A DNA stretch of 64,000 bases from Lepiota brunneoincarnata (taxonomy: Eukaryota; Basidiomycota; Agaricomycetes; Agaricales; Agaricaceae), in the NCBI GenBank assembly GCA_023014365.1, contig JAEBUN010000021.1, positions 186,001-250,000 on the forward strand. The letters run 5' to 3'. Shown in pieces: positions 23,014-34,908 of this stretch (its first letter is position 1; the number at the start of each line of letters is the position of its first letter). The notes beneath the pieces are model-generated. The model was not told where the DNA came from and searched no databases. It worked only from the letters and a program-made list of their open reading frames with translations. Position numbers and translations under genes: made by a program.

Positions 23014-23591
23014 TCGTGAATGCTTGTTAGGGTAGAATACGTTATGGCACCAAGTCCAAGAACGAGTGCTCCCATGGCCATCTATTCCTTCGATTAAACC
23101 TGACTGCGCACGTAAATTCTCGTTCCCGCATCAAATAAAGCTCGTTAAGTCCCCCGACTCTGCTCATTGCATCAATCCTACTTTCCGCCTTCCTCGTTTC
23201 TACTTCCGTTCTTTGAGAGCTTCCAGATACTTCGTAGTCCTCTCGAGTACAGTGACTCTCCTTTTACGAAGGTGGGAATGCGTACATACATATACTCATT
23301 ATCCTGTTGCGGGGGTCCAGCACCCTACCTATGGTGAATGGAGAAGGGTGGGTTGGATGGTGGACAAAGCTGTGCCGCGTGCCAGAAGCGTACGAGTCGG
23401 ACAGCCCACGGTGTGATTGCTGCATGACGGTTTGAAGAGGGGCTGAGTGGTGCGGTATGATAGTGATATTGGATTTATTCATAGCCACGCTCCAATCATG
23501 GCCTAATTTCGCTCCAACAAACGTCATCATTAATTTCAAAGGGAGTATATAATATCTCTAGGTCGAACGTGTCAAGGAACATCCATTGAAC
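23014..23591. other. Promoter-side intergenic DNA of the small gene at 23,592
   Basis: No gene is seen. It separates the F-box relic from the intact gene pair that follows. Confidence 0.4.
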
Positions 23592-23955
23592 ATGAACTTC
23601 TTACACGGCGAAAACGAAGCTCAGAACCAGAACCAAGGAGGGGGAGGGCTCATGGGCAAAATCAACAACTCGATGGGCGGTGGCAAGGCTGGAGAGCAAA
23701 AGGAGGGTAAGTACGACGCTCTAGCTGATCGCCTGGATACTGACACTGATGCTTGGGTCTCAGGCACAGTTGACAAAGGTACAGACAATATCAAACGTGG
23801 TATGAATGGTGCTCACTATAGCAGGGGTTGATTGGGTGCAAGAAAATGTATTAAAGCAAGGCCCACAGGACAATGAGTCCGCAGTTGAGCAGGCCAAGGA
23901 CAGACAAATTGGCGATATGATTCGAAACAGAGTCGGGGGTGGCAGTGGGAAATAA
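23592..23955 (+). CDS. Small conserved fungal protein, 86 aa, 3 exons
   Basis: Exons 23592-23706, 23764-23778 and 23825-23955 join in phase with GT-AG introns. The middle exon is only 15 nt. The product starts MNFLHGENEAQNQ, has a glycine-rich segment (GGGGLMGKINNSMGGG), then DKGVDWVQENVLKQGPQ and NESAVEQAKDRQIGDMIR and a Gly-rich end. This layout matches small, hydrophilic fungal proteins often induced by stress and annotated as hypothetical; I assign no function. The frame is clean and codon use is consistent, so I take it as a real gene. It is 94 bp upstream of the phosphoglycerate mutase on the same strand. Confidence 0.8.
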
Positions 23956-24049
23956 TTTCCCATTATGGAACGACAGGACGTGTATATGAATGATGTCATC
24001 AATTCAATGATTATTTTAATTTTCTCTTCTTATCGTCCTACGCGCAAGC

Positions 24050-26195
24050 ATGCCTGCCCAAGTCAAGAACAAAGTCTGCCTTATGTATGTGTACAATCGT
24101 ATTCACGCTTACACGAGTTCCCCATCGCCGTATCCAGCGTTCACGATGGTTGGGGAGTCGCCGCACAACCTGGCCTTGACGGAAACGCGATCGAGGCAGC
24201 CGATACCACCAACATGGACACCATCGCCAAGAATCACTCTCATCGCACCCTCGCTGCCTCTGGTACCGCAGTAGGACTCAGTGAAGGCCTCATGGGAAAC
24301 TCGGAGGTTGGGTACGCCATCATCCCGATTCCCTGGAAACTCCGATCAACTGCTTTGCAGACATCTCAACATTGGCGCCGGGCGCATCGTGTGGCAGGAC
24401 ATCGTACGCATCGACGTCGCCATTAAAAAGAGGCAGTTCCACAAGAATCCCGTCATCCTCAATACCTTCAAGCGGGCGAAAGAGGGCAACGGGCGACTAC
24501 ATCTCCTGGGTCTTGTCAGTCGATCTTCACTCGGATCCCCCGTTTCTCCCCGATGATGGCGTCACTCACCTTCTTTTAGATATCTGATGGTGGTGTTCAC
24601 TCCCACATCACCCATCTCTTTGCCCTTCTCGAGACTGCGCAGGAGGTTGGAGTGCCGCATACCTTTGTGCATTTCTTTGGTGATGGGCGTGATACCGCCC
24701 CCCGCTCAGCTACAAAATACCTTAAAGAGCTGTTGGACTTTTTCAAGCAAATAAAATATGGAGAGCTCGCAACTGTCATTGGTAGGTACTATGCCATGGA
24801 CCGTGACAAGCGCTGGGAGCGTGTAAAAATCGCAATCGATGGCCTTGTGGAGGGCGTCGGTGAAGACGGCAAAGGGAAAAACGGCATCATTGGTGCCGTT
24901 GAGGAGAATTATAAGAAAGACGTTACAGACGAGTTCCTCAAACCCATCATTGTCAATGGACACGAGGGTCGTATAAAAGGTAATTTACCTTTGTCACATT
25001 CCGAATATGATCTGACCGTTTCTCAGATGGAGATACCCTCTTCTTCTTCAATTACCGTTCTGACAGGATGCGCGAAATTACCACCGTATTCGGCCAGCTT
25101 GATCAAGTCGTCGACACAAAAATCCCTAAAGATCTTGTAAGCCACTTGTCGTTTGTCGGGGTCCACCCAGGCTTACTCGTGCTAGGATATCGCCACCATG
25201 TCAACTTACAAATCTGATTTCCCATTCAAAGTAGCCTTCCCTCCCCAGAGGATGGACAACGTCCTTGCAGAATGGCTCGCCAAGCGAGGGCTGAAGCAGG
25301 CCCACATTGCAGGTAAGCCTGGACTATCTGGGGAGATCATACTCATCTTTGTGTCAGAAACTGAAAAATATGCCCACGTCACTTTCTTCTTCAATGGTGG
25401 TGTTGAGCGTCAATTTGAGAGCGAGGAGCGCCATATGATCCCCTCACCAAAAGTTGCAACTTATGACAAAGACCCCAAGATGAGCGTCATGGGTGTTGCA
25501 GAAAAGGTCGCAGAGGTGCTCAAACAAAAAGAGCATGAGTTTGTCATGTGTAATTTTGCCCCTCCTGATATGGTACGTCCTGCTCCTTCACTTCGCTTCT
25601 GAATGTCAATAGTATGTGTAGGTGGGGCATACTGGCGTCTACGAGGCAGCAGTCGAAGCTGTATCCGCAACCGACAAAGCGGTCGGGGTCGTGTACGAAG
25701 CTGCTCAGGAAGCTGGGTATATCCTCATGATCACGGCTGACCATGGAAACGCCGAACAGATGAAGGATCCCGAGAACGGAACACCGTTTACTGCACATAC
25801 GACAAACGTTGTGCCGTTCATTATGACTGGGGATCCGAAGGTCCTGAGGTTCAAAGAAGAAATTGATCGGAGCAAGGCCCCCGAAGGTGGAGCCGGTGAG
25901 GCGGAGAGGAAGGACAATGAGGCCCGAGAGGATGGGCAAGAAGAAGAGGGTGCGTTATGCGACGTAGCGCCGACAATTTTGGACGTGATGGTGCGTGGCT
26001 CAGTTATTTCATGATGGGATTGCGCTTGTTAATATATCTTTGAATCGGTCACAGGGGCTTCCTAAACCTGAAGGTGAGCTTGAGGCATTGGTTTTTCTGA
26101 GAGATTCTGGATCTGATCCCGGTCCAACAGAAATGAGTGGCCGTTCTCTACTCGCTCACGACGATGACGAGAAGGATGCCAAAGAAGGAAAATAG
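24050..26195 (+). CDS. gpmI: 2,3-bisphosphoglycerate-independent phosphoglycerate mutase, 10 exons, 555 aa
   Basis: Exons: 24050-24084, 24138-24311, 24361-24514, 24580-24979, 25027-25136, 25186-25312, 25358-25572, 25622-25990, 26055-26073, 26131-26195; every junction is GT-AG and in phase. The enzyme interconverts 3- and 2-phosphoglycerate in glycolysis in the cytosol, using two Mn ions and a phosphoserine. Landmarks are IVHDGWGV (metal-binding Asp), [17 protein letters not shown] (catalytic Ser), [46 protein letters not shown] and the [10 protein letters not shown] / HTTNVVPF metal site. An acidic, Gly-rich insert of about 25 residues follows the [12 protein letters not shown] block and is longer than I expect for the family. 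All landmark residues are present and no lesion was found. Confidence 0.96.
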
Positions 26196-26429
26196 AGATC
26201 GTCCTGCGAGACAGTCTGTAGGCTAGCAGTAGATTCGATTCAATTGATAACCCAATAGATGCGTCGGATTCTGGCTGATACCATTGAGGCCCGTGTCGTG
26301 TAAGCCAGGTCTTTGGCGCCCGAAAATATTCGGATCACTTTGTAGTTCACACCTAATACTCTATCTAGTTCTCTTGGTTTTGTCATGGGTGAATTTTCTT
26401 ATACTTGATGTTTTTCCAATTGATCAAAG

Positions 26430-26910
26430 GCGTCGACAGCAGTTGCAAAGACCAACCGAAGACGACAGAATAAGATCCCGTGCACAAGAATATCTGGGTC
26501 GAGTATGGATGTTCTACAACTATCGGCGGAGTAAAAGAGAAACTTTCCTATGTCCCACCCTCACGGCATGCTTTGGGTGCAACGTACCTCGCCTTTCCAA
26601 GTTTGTGGAAGATTCACTTGTTCTTTGATATACCACCCTTTCTTCCAATGCATATGGTTTATAACATCCTTCATCTGTCCCCTACGGTAACAGCCCTTAC
26701 GCTCATGCACGGATCACCTAGCATTGGTCCAGTCCCGATGTTGCTCAAACTGGTCGAGTCTTCCGGGTGTATCATAGGTTGAAGAAGATGTTCTCCGCCT
26801 GATCTGCTCCTTGGATTTCTCGGGTCCAAGGATTTGAAGCGTTTGGTTAGTATTCGCCACATGCAACCCGTCTCGACAAGCGAGAGAGGGCTCTGTAGGT
26901 ATCCGCTTCT
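26430..26910 (+). pseudogene. F-box family relic (middle part)
   Basis: It begins with an intron acceptor (GTCGACAG) and the exon 2 start QLQRPTEDDRIRSRAQEYLG, then continues with FLCPTLTACFGCN. A frame change occurs near 26,600, after which LSPTVTALTLMHGSPSIGP and LLKLVESSGC are readable, with a stop near 26,779. Neither exon 1 nor the 3' end is recognisable. It follows the mutase gene by 235 bp. Confidence 0.7.
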
Positions 26911-27217
26911 GATGGGACACAATTCCATCTTGCGTTATTTCTCTTTCTTGCGCTCCACTCTGTTTCGTCGCAGTGGGCTCACCGCTTCTTAGCACTAGTT
27001 TGCTTGTAGCTGTATGTAAGTGCTAAATTCAAAAAAACAAAAAAAAAAGTTAGGTCACGTGGCATAAAAGTCACGAGCAGACTTTCCCAGTCTCGCACAA
27101 CCAAAAAAAAAATAGTCGTGCCGTGTTCGCAAACATTCTGACTTCTCTACTTCGTACCACTTGCAAGCGGACAACGGCGGTGGACCTTGCGTCGCCCATC
27201 TCAAACACTCTGTTACG

Positions 27218-28830
27218 ATGTCCCTGACCTACGATATTTGGCGTGAAGTCCTCGATTACTTTCGATACAACGTCATGTGTGATACAGGTGGAGAAATAGG
27301 CGAGCGAAGGAGGGGCATTCTCACTATAGCGCTACTTTCTCGATCTAACGTCCATCGCACTGGATGCCCTTTGGATGGAGTTGAGTTCGTTAGACCCTGT
27401 GGTACACGTTTTCAACTCCTTCGCATCCACTGAGGAGGATGCGTATTTCGAGAAGATGGAGAGTACTGATGATGAGGATGAGGATATAGAGTGGACCTGG
27501 GCGAGTTTTTTTGTTCTTCACACCGTTTTCCAAAATTGATCGAAATGCCCATAGGAGTTGCGAAGGCCAATCGAAGACGACCTGGTCCGTTCTCGTGCAC
27601 AAGAATACCTGGGTCGAGTGCGAACTTTCTGCATCACCAACGAATCCAACGCAAGGGAGAAGTCTCTGGCCGGTCTTCGCAATGTATTTCGGGCGTGGCG
27701 CGGTTCTCCCCAACTTGCAGGAGCTCGCGTTATTCTTAGAGGATGAATGTTTCCCTCCGGTCATTGACCTAGTACCCCTCCTTTCCCCTACAATTACGGC
27801 CCTCCTTATAGCCCATGAGACGCTTAGTGCTGATTCGGCCCGGGCTCTACTCAGATTACTCCAGACCTATGGGTGCGAGTTGAAGGAAATTAGATATTTT
27901 GGATGCCCCTCACCTGATCTCCTCCTTGACTTGGTGTCTTTCAAGAACTTAAAGTGTTTGCGTATGGGCCACGGGTCCAAACGCGTCGTCAAACGAGAGA
28001 GCATTATTCCTCTTTCTCAAGTCCTGAAAGAACTTGACTCTCTGAAAAAGCTCCAATTCGATCTTAGGATCTTTCCAAGGCACGAAGCGATACATTCATC
28101 CCCAGTTCATTGCACCTGTCTGGAAAGCCTTTTAATCACGGGGGATGCCAACGATATACAGGACTTCCTTCTAAATCAACTTACATCGTCTTCTCTCCAC
28201 CGTCTGGGATTGGGGATCTGGGAGGCACATGCCCTCTCGTGGAACATCCTATGCAAACGAATTGCTTCGAGTTTCCCCCTCCTTCGCTTTTTCGCCATAC
28301 GACTGAACGGCTTCACGCATGGTCCCCCATTGCTATATCAGGACCCCCTTCCAATTCTATCACAGCAAATGACAAGGCTTCGGTTAGACTGCACGGACCA
28401 CCGATTGACCACAGATGATCTCTTTGCGATGCTGAAGATGCTGCCGAACCTTAATATGCAATGGATCGTCGACCTCCCTGGCTACCCGGGATTTGACGCT
28501 TCGGTTTTGGTCCCACTATCCCAGCGGCCCTATTTGCATTGCCTCGGGCTTCGCTTAGACTTCACCAAATTTCTGGCCGCATCGCCTAGTGTTAGAACCC
28601 TATCATGGGGCGGGCTCGAAGAGCTTTCTATCGATAGTTTTCAAAGCGCTTCTCCGGAGTTGGAGAGCATCGCACTCGTTCGACATCTTCTCACTCGATC
28701 CCCGAGGATGAAGGCTATCGCATGCTACCCCGTGGATCAGTATAGATTGGTCGACCTGGAGACACTTGTCGCGGAAGGCAAGGGTGTTGTTGCCGACTGT
28801 TACTTAGGCGTGCGAGTTGTTGGGAGTTAA
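27218..28830 (+). pseudogene. F-box/LRR-like family member with two frameshifts
   Basis: The ATG at 27218 gives MSLTYDIWREVLDYFRY, the family F-box start. Near 27,337 two bases are missing relative to paralogues (CGATCTAACG against CGATCGCTGACG), shifting the frame. The corrected frame reaches TGG followed by GCGAGT, a possible GC-AG donor, with the acceptor at 27,554. Exon 2 starts ELRRPIEDDLVRSRAQ and shifts frame again near 27,630. From there an open frame runs to the normal end at 28,830 (LEELSIDSFQ... VADCYLGV). The leucine-rich region is otherwise uninterrupted, so the inactivating lesions are few and probably recent. Confidence 0.85.
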
Positions 28831-30455
28831 CTATAGATGTTTCGGCATATTATCATGAGACACTCCTTCTACTGAGGCCCTAAATATGTAAGTCGCAACC
28901 GCGAAGGAGAGGATAGTGAAAAGACGAGGGTTGAATCACTTCCTCTATTAAGTACGGAACACGTCAAAACACATTTACCTAGGTGCTCGACCCGCACTTC
29001 ACGCTCTTTCCACACCGGCGGTTGCTTTCAAACTGTCTCCCAATCCATTCTGAGAGGGCACACGCAAAAGTGATCCTCTACGCATATAATTTCTAGTCGC
29101 GGTGGCTCAGCACCGAAGCGCTGGTGGGTCACCTGATGCTCAGGTAATCAACCCGCACGCTATCTCCCTGCCTTGTCGCAAAGTCACTGGCTCTAGCGAC
29201 AAAAGGGATAACTTTTCTATCAAATACTCGACATCTCAAATTGAATTCGCTTATAGGGACCGTGATCCGTTCCCCAAGAACTCGAATTACGCTACAAGCG
29301 TTCTTGTGGCGAATGCTAGTTCGAAACGAACTCATGACCTTGCTTAGGTCAAGTATGAAGGATACATTGAAAATCTACTAGCAAGCAACGGTAACGGCTG
29401 CCGGCTCAAGCTTCCGCCTTTCATACTTGTTATGGTCTCGGGAAGATGGACCTATCGCGGTATGAGATATGCGTGGTTTCTAATTGAACGGTCAGCGATA
29501 GCTGATTAGTATGGGTTTCCGGGAGTCTGTTCTGGCGCTCTCATGGAACAGGTTGTTTGTATGATACAAGGAACCACGGAGGCATATCTGATGCCTATAT
29601 TGACATTCCTGAAATATATCAGGGCAATTCATTTTGGTAATGGATCCTAGACTGAACTATAATACCTGGTCCCCAAATCTCGGCAGGGTAATGCCTGCAC
29701 CTGTGCTTTACTCCGTCTTGAGGTTCCGGCTCTCTCCCCTCCACTACCAACATGCGAAAATGCCCTCAGATTGCCTTGCAATTTATCTGCCTGAACCTTC
29801 CATCCCCAATGAAAGGTTGATAAATGTAGGAATATGAGGTGCCGGTGCTGGGCTACCAGAGTAGATCCAGGCTGCCCCGTTCTTGGCGGCAAGCCTTCCC
29901 GTCCTCCTGTCCCCCTGAACACTAAGCTACTCCGTTCGGGTACAGGGAAGGCCCAAGTCATCTATCGGGTGGTTTCTGTGTGAAACCAGCTAGTACCAAG
30001 GCCCTTGATTTCGCCCACTTGTTCCGTCTAGCTATGCCGCAGGTCATAGCAAGAGGAATGGTCTTTGTATCCTCGCGGAAGGGACTTCAGGTAGCGGGTG
30101 CGTCTGGGATAGGTATGCCTAACAGGGCAGGTTGGTCACATTGTCACCGCCACTATTTTAGCGCCGCACAGTGGTGGGCTGCATTTGTGCTAATCTATCG
30201 TTCCAAGCTATTCTGAAATGCTCTCATTCACGCGGAAACACTTGCGGCAGAGCACTAGTTGCAATCCCGCCCTTATAGTCCCAAGCCAGAAGGCAACTAT
30301 GTGAGACAGCGACCATTGTGAAAATAGGAACGACCCGGTGAATACCTGAAAACGGACGGTAGAAAAGCTGGTGCGCTACAGGTATATAAGATGTTGCAAA
30401 AACTCTCATCGCTACCAGAGCTGCTACATTTTGAGTCGCATCCCTTTACAACAAA
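28831..30455. other. Intergenic, no supported gene
   Basis: About 1.6 kb without a recognisable gene, RNA or repeat. Short frames at 29,102-29,347, 29,634-29,837 and 29,980-30,216 show no motif. The last 300 bp presumably hold the promoter of the GH16 gene. Confidence 0.4.
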
Positions 30456-32004
30456 ATGCTGGCCTCTTTCTCCTTCTTGGTTCGCGCTATTTCGATAGGC
30501 TCCTGTGCCGTTCTTGTCTTTGGGGCTAGTTATTCCCAGAGGGAGAGCTATACTGGTACAAGTTTCGCCAATGCCTTTTCCTTCGAGGCCATACCTGATC
30601 CCACTCATGGACGAGTGTAAGCCTTACTCATGGAGTAGTGTTTACAAGACAATGTGTTTGACTTTCTCAATTATTGTAGGAGATATGTGGATGCCAACAC
30701 CGCCAGGAGCCAGAACCTTACTTTTGCATCAGGAAACCGCTTCATAGTTCGCGCGGACTATAAAACTCGCCTCAACAACAACGGTCCGGGCAGGAATTCG
30801 GTTCGGCTTCGTTCAAAAAAGCAATACACCACAGGTGTCATGGTGTGAGTCGTCGGAGAGAACTTCCCACGCTAGCACTGATGGTCGCCTTCCCAAAAGT
30901 TTCGACATTCGCCACATGCCCGAAGGATGCGGGTAAGCACAACCGAAATTCTGATTCTTAACCACGCCGACAACCAAAACAGCACATGGCCTGCCGTCTG
31001 GACAGTCGGCGGGGATTGGCCTAGGCAGGTAAGCCTAACTTCTATTCCAGGCACCAAGCAGTACTATATATCCGGCAATGCTTGGTATAGGGTGAAATTG
31101 ACATTCTCGAAGGCGTGAACGATCAGGGCCCAAACCAGGCTACGCTGCACACCAACGCCGGTGGGTGGCCCGATGTTCCATGTCAATTCGTTCTAATTAA
31201 ATATGCCACACTATCCTAGGTTGTTCCATGCCGGCCTCGCGTCAACAATCAGGGTAAGCCTCTGGCGATTCCACAATAACTTACGCAGATGACATGACTG
31301 GTACCAGGACTTCTATCCAAAACAACTGCGATGTAGTAGCGACCAGTAATGTGGGCTGCGCCGTGAAATTAAATTCTGACCCACGCAGTTATGGGCCCAC
31401 ATTTAACCGCAACGGTGGTGGATGGTACGACAAATTTCAGCGGAGGTCTCCATGCTAAGAAATCTGACAAGATCCCTCTAGGTATGCCCTAGAACGCACG
31501 AACTCTTTCATCAAAATATGGTTCTGGTCTCATGCAGCTACAAATGTCCCCGCAGACGTCCGCAATGGCGCTAACAGGGTCAACACCAACAGCTGGGGCA
31601 CTCCTTCTGCGAACTTCCCGAGTACTTCCTGTTCGATCCCCTCTCACTTCGGTCCTCACAATATTATCATCAACTGTGAGTGATGCTTCCCTTATCTAAC
31701 CCCCCCTTGCTCAAGGGTGTTGACGATGTGCGCATTCTGCACTTGACACAGTGACATTTTGTAAGTATTATCCACTTTGGTCTTGTGTGCGCTTTTGGTT
31801 GACCCAGGCGTTTTTAGGTGGCGACTGGGCTGGGTCTGTCTATGGTTCATCTGGTTGCCCATCAAATTGCAATGGTGAGCTGCTGGAGGTCAACTTTGTT
31901 TTCAGGCCTCTATTGACCCTCCTGCACCAGACTACGTCAATAATAGCCCTGAAAAGTTCGCGAATGCGTACTTTGACTTCCAGGGCCTGAAGATTTATGG
32001 ATAG
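30456..32004 (+). CDS. Secreted GH16-family beta-glucanase, 11 exons, 319 aa
   Basis: Exons: 30456-30616, 30680-30844, 30900-30932, 30983-31028, 31091-31160, 31220-31253, 31308-31424, 31482-31675, 31752-31760, 31818-31874, 31931-32004; all GT-AG and in phase, including a 9-nt exon. The N-terminus is a signal peptide (MLASFSFLVRAIS... VFGAS). The GH16 catalytic motif EIDILE is present within GEIDILEGVNDQGPN; its two Glu are nucleophile and acid/base. Other family landmarks are DPTHGRV, GPGRNSVR, RHMPEGCGTWPAVWTVG, CDVVATSNVGC, GGGWYALERT and LTFCGDWAGSVYG. It should hydrolyse beta-1,3(4)- or beta-1,3-glucan in the wall or outside the cell. No lesion was found. Confidence 0.95.
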
Positions 32005-32243
32005 GAAACTAAGATTAGAATGAAATAAATGGTTGAAAGCCCAGACCAGTCGTGTATCTCTACGAGTTACTTTGCGGCCACGTGATGTACTACTATAATG
32101 TCTCCTTTTTCTGCTCCGGCTTTCCTTTGTGTAGTGAAAAAATCAAAGTACTTATCAACCCCTGAGATCAATTCTCATCGACCACGTGGCGCTTGCCCAC
32201 ATCAAACCGCACAAACAAAGCCTCACCTAAAACTTCCACTTCA
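32005..32243. promoter_or_regulatory. Upstream region of the intact F-box gene
   Basis: A 239-bp gap between the GH16 stop and the F-box ATG. It must contain the GH16 terminator and the promoter of the F-box gene; I see no TATA box I would defend. Confidence 0.3.
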
Positions 32244-33894
32244 ATGCCCCTAAGTCAGGCACATTGCGACATCTGGCATGAAGTGCTGGATTATTTTCGA
32301 TATGAGCTCGCGGTTCATTCCAAGGAGGAAGTACGAGAGCGGAGGAAGATGATCCTCAACATAGCGCTCCTTTCTCAATCGCTGACGGCTATCGCATTGG
32401 ACGTGCTTTGGGTGGGGCTGGATTCGTTAGAGCCTGTAGTGAATGTTATCAACTCCTTCGCGCCCTCTAATGGAGAGACGTTTCTCGAACGTACAAGGGT
32501 TGCTGAGCCCAGGATCATAGCGGGGCATTGGGTAAGTTCCTGTGCCTCTGGGCATCTTCCTAGCCGATTAAATGCTTCCACAGGTGCTGCGGAGACCAAT
32601 TGAATGCGCTGCGGTGCGCTCCCGCGCGCTAGAATATCTGGGTCGGATACGAACCCTCTGCATCCACGAACAAACCACCGAGGATGCATTCCTGTGGCTC
32701 ATCCTTGTAGGATGTTTCGAACAGAGCGGGTCCCTCCTTCCTAATTTACGGGAGCTTCATTTGAGCGGCGAGTTATCCTTACCTCAGGCTGCTGGCCTCA
32801 TCCCTATCATGTCCCCTGCGTTGACGACCCTCACGATAAGCGGGATGTCCATCGATGTGTCATCGGTACTGATGGTATTCAATCTGCTCAAGTCCCGAGG
32901 GTGTCGGTTGACGGTGGTTAATTACTCGGGACGGTACCCGCGAGAGCTCCTCCCCACTTTGATGTCTTTCAAAGATTTACAGGTTTTGCGTCTGACTCGT
33001 GTGGGAGGCAAACGCGTTAAACATTTACGGCTTGGGACTCCTATTGGCCCTTCTGCAGTCCTGGAACGATTCGCTTCGTTGATTAGTCTCAAGATCGATC
33101 TCGCGACTTTCCAGAGTCGTGAAGTAATGTTGTCGTCCCCAGTTCATCACTCCACTCTGGAAGAGCTATGTCTCATAGGAGGAGCTGTGGAGTTGCAGGA
33201 TTTTCTCCTTAATCAAATCACGTCGTCTTCCCTTCGCACTCTAGCGTTACAGGTTGGTAGGAAGGATGGCCTTTCGTGGAAAATTCTATGCGAGCGTGCG
33301 GCTTCGAGCTTCCCTTGCCTTCGCTCTTTTACTCTTGAATCGACTCCCTCCGAGGGTGGTCCAGCATTGCTATTGCAGGACCTCCCCGCGATCTTATCGA
33401 AACCGCTCAGGGAGCTTCGGTTGAAGCATGTATCCCACCGGCTGGTCACAAATGATGTCATTGCAATGCAGAAGAAGTTGCAGGACCTTCATACACTATC
33501 AATTATCCATAGCTCTCCAGGGGGGCAGGACGGGGGCTCAGAGGAGATAGAAGCTCCGGCGGCCTTCGATGCCTCCGTTCTAGTATCCCTATCCCGACAC
33601 CCTCATTTGTGTAACATCAACCTTCCGCTGGACTTCAGTACTCTTCTGACCCCACTCCCTGGTACAGGACCTGTACCGGGAAGCGGGCTGGAGGAGCTCT
33701 ACATTTATAATCCTAAATGCCCTCCCGTGACGCTGGAAGGAAGGATCACTCTAGCCCAAAATCTCCTCATCCTGTTTCCGAGACTTAGAGCTGTCTTGCA
33801 TGACCCAGGCGAAGGCGATGGAATTGCAGATCTACACAAACTTATCGTGGCGTTGAATAGTAGAGTTGCCATTTGTTACTTCAGTCAAAAGTAA
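32244..33894 (+). CDS. F-box/LRR-like protein, intact family member, 532 aa
   Basis: Exon 1 32244-32531 (96 codons, MPLSQAHCDIWHEVLDYFRY), GT-AG intron 32532-32583, exon 2 32584-33894. The F-box-like block is at about residues 6-60 (HCDIWHEVLDYF... RKMILNIALLSQSLTAIALD). The remaining 430 residues are leucine-rich with recurrent blocks such as LLPNLRELHLSG, GLIPIMSPALTTLTI, SSLRTLALQV, SSFPCLRSFTLES and LAQNLLILFPRL. This suggests an irregular LRR fold for binding a target. By family it would link a substrate to SKP1-cullin ubiquitin ligase; the substrate is unknown. It is one of only two unbroken copies of thirteen in the window. An upstream in-frame TTG is not used as a start. Confidence 0.9.
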
Positions 33895-34908
33895 ATTCTC
33901 GCTGAGTCAGTACCATAATATTGATACATATATTCTTTGTGCCATCCACATTCTTGGGTGTTTATTTGACGGGATACCCAAGTAAGAGGTTTCGGGTTTG
34001 TAGTATCAGAGGTGTCTGAAAATATATCAACACAATTATATATACGGGGATCTTGCACTTGAGCACTACTGTTCTCCCACTTGGAAAAGAAAACAATTTC
34101 GAGGCGGGGGTCTCCCAAACCAACACGTGATCTTATTTTTTGTCGTGCATTTATAATGTTAAGGTTCAAGCAATCTGCTGATCGTTACCCCTGTGCCAGG
34201 ATGATGTAGGCCAGTTTGCCTGTGAGTCGGATTGCTTGGGTCTCTTGTTTGGAGCGGCACTTTGAGGGTTGGCGAAGGTGGTGGAGGTGCGTTTTCCCGG
34301 GAAATTTCAGAAGGTTTGTGATAAGAGCGGCCACCTTCCGTATTTTTTTCTATGTTCATATCGTGTTGATCGGGCTGCTTTAATTGTCAAACCATAGTGG
34401 TTACAATCACAAAGGACCCGCCTAGGCGGCATCTGTGCTTCCCCTTCAGGCCGGAGTGCAATGATATAGTGCACAACAAGTATACATACCAGGAAGGGAC
34501 GGATGTCAACCGGCATATGGAGGGGACGGAGGAGGGGGATTCGGCGAGCCAGAGAGTGACGAGCCCACACTTACCTATCCTTATGGCTAGAGTGTGTGTG
34601 AACCTAGGATGGGGGACTTCAGTTGGAAAATATATGGCATAGCATTGCTTTCAACGTCGCGTATGTGAGCCTCGTACGGGCTGCATGGGCGGAGAGGTGT
34701 TCAACTTGAGCGAACAGAGACCCATCGGGTTTCGGCGAACATCCGCGTGGTATGGCGTTTGATGGGTTTGAATCTATCTGGTTATATTGATACGATTTTC
34801 GGTGTTTTTCACTAGGGTTCAAGTGCCTAAAATACAACTACACCATTTGTGATCTTTCTCCGACCTGACTCTGCCTCATCCTATTCACGCGTCATACATA
34901 CGCGAAAA
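33895..34908. other. Spacer between two F-box copies, partly duplicated
   Basis: No gene is seen. The first 260 bp align with 41,583-41,780, downstream of the truncated copy at 41,345; both share blocks such as GAAAACAATTTCGA and CACGTGATCTTA. This supports a common ancestral arrangement of the two F-box pairs. Confidence 0.5.

Noticed and set aside
31861..31930. Frameshift near the end of the GH16 gene
   Set aside because: Using the acceptor at 31,929-31,930 instead of the one near 31,905 keeps the frame and restores the family end.
32193..32243. Upstream start for the intact F-box gene
   Set aside because: The codon is TTG; paralogues start at the ATG equivalent to 32,244.
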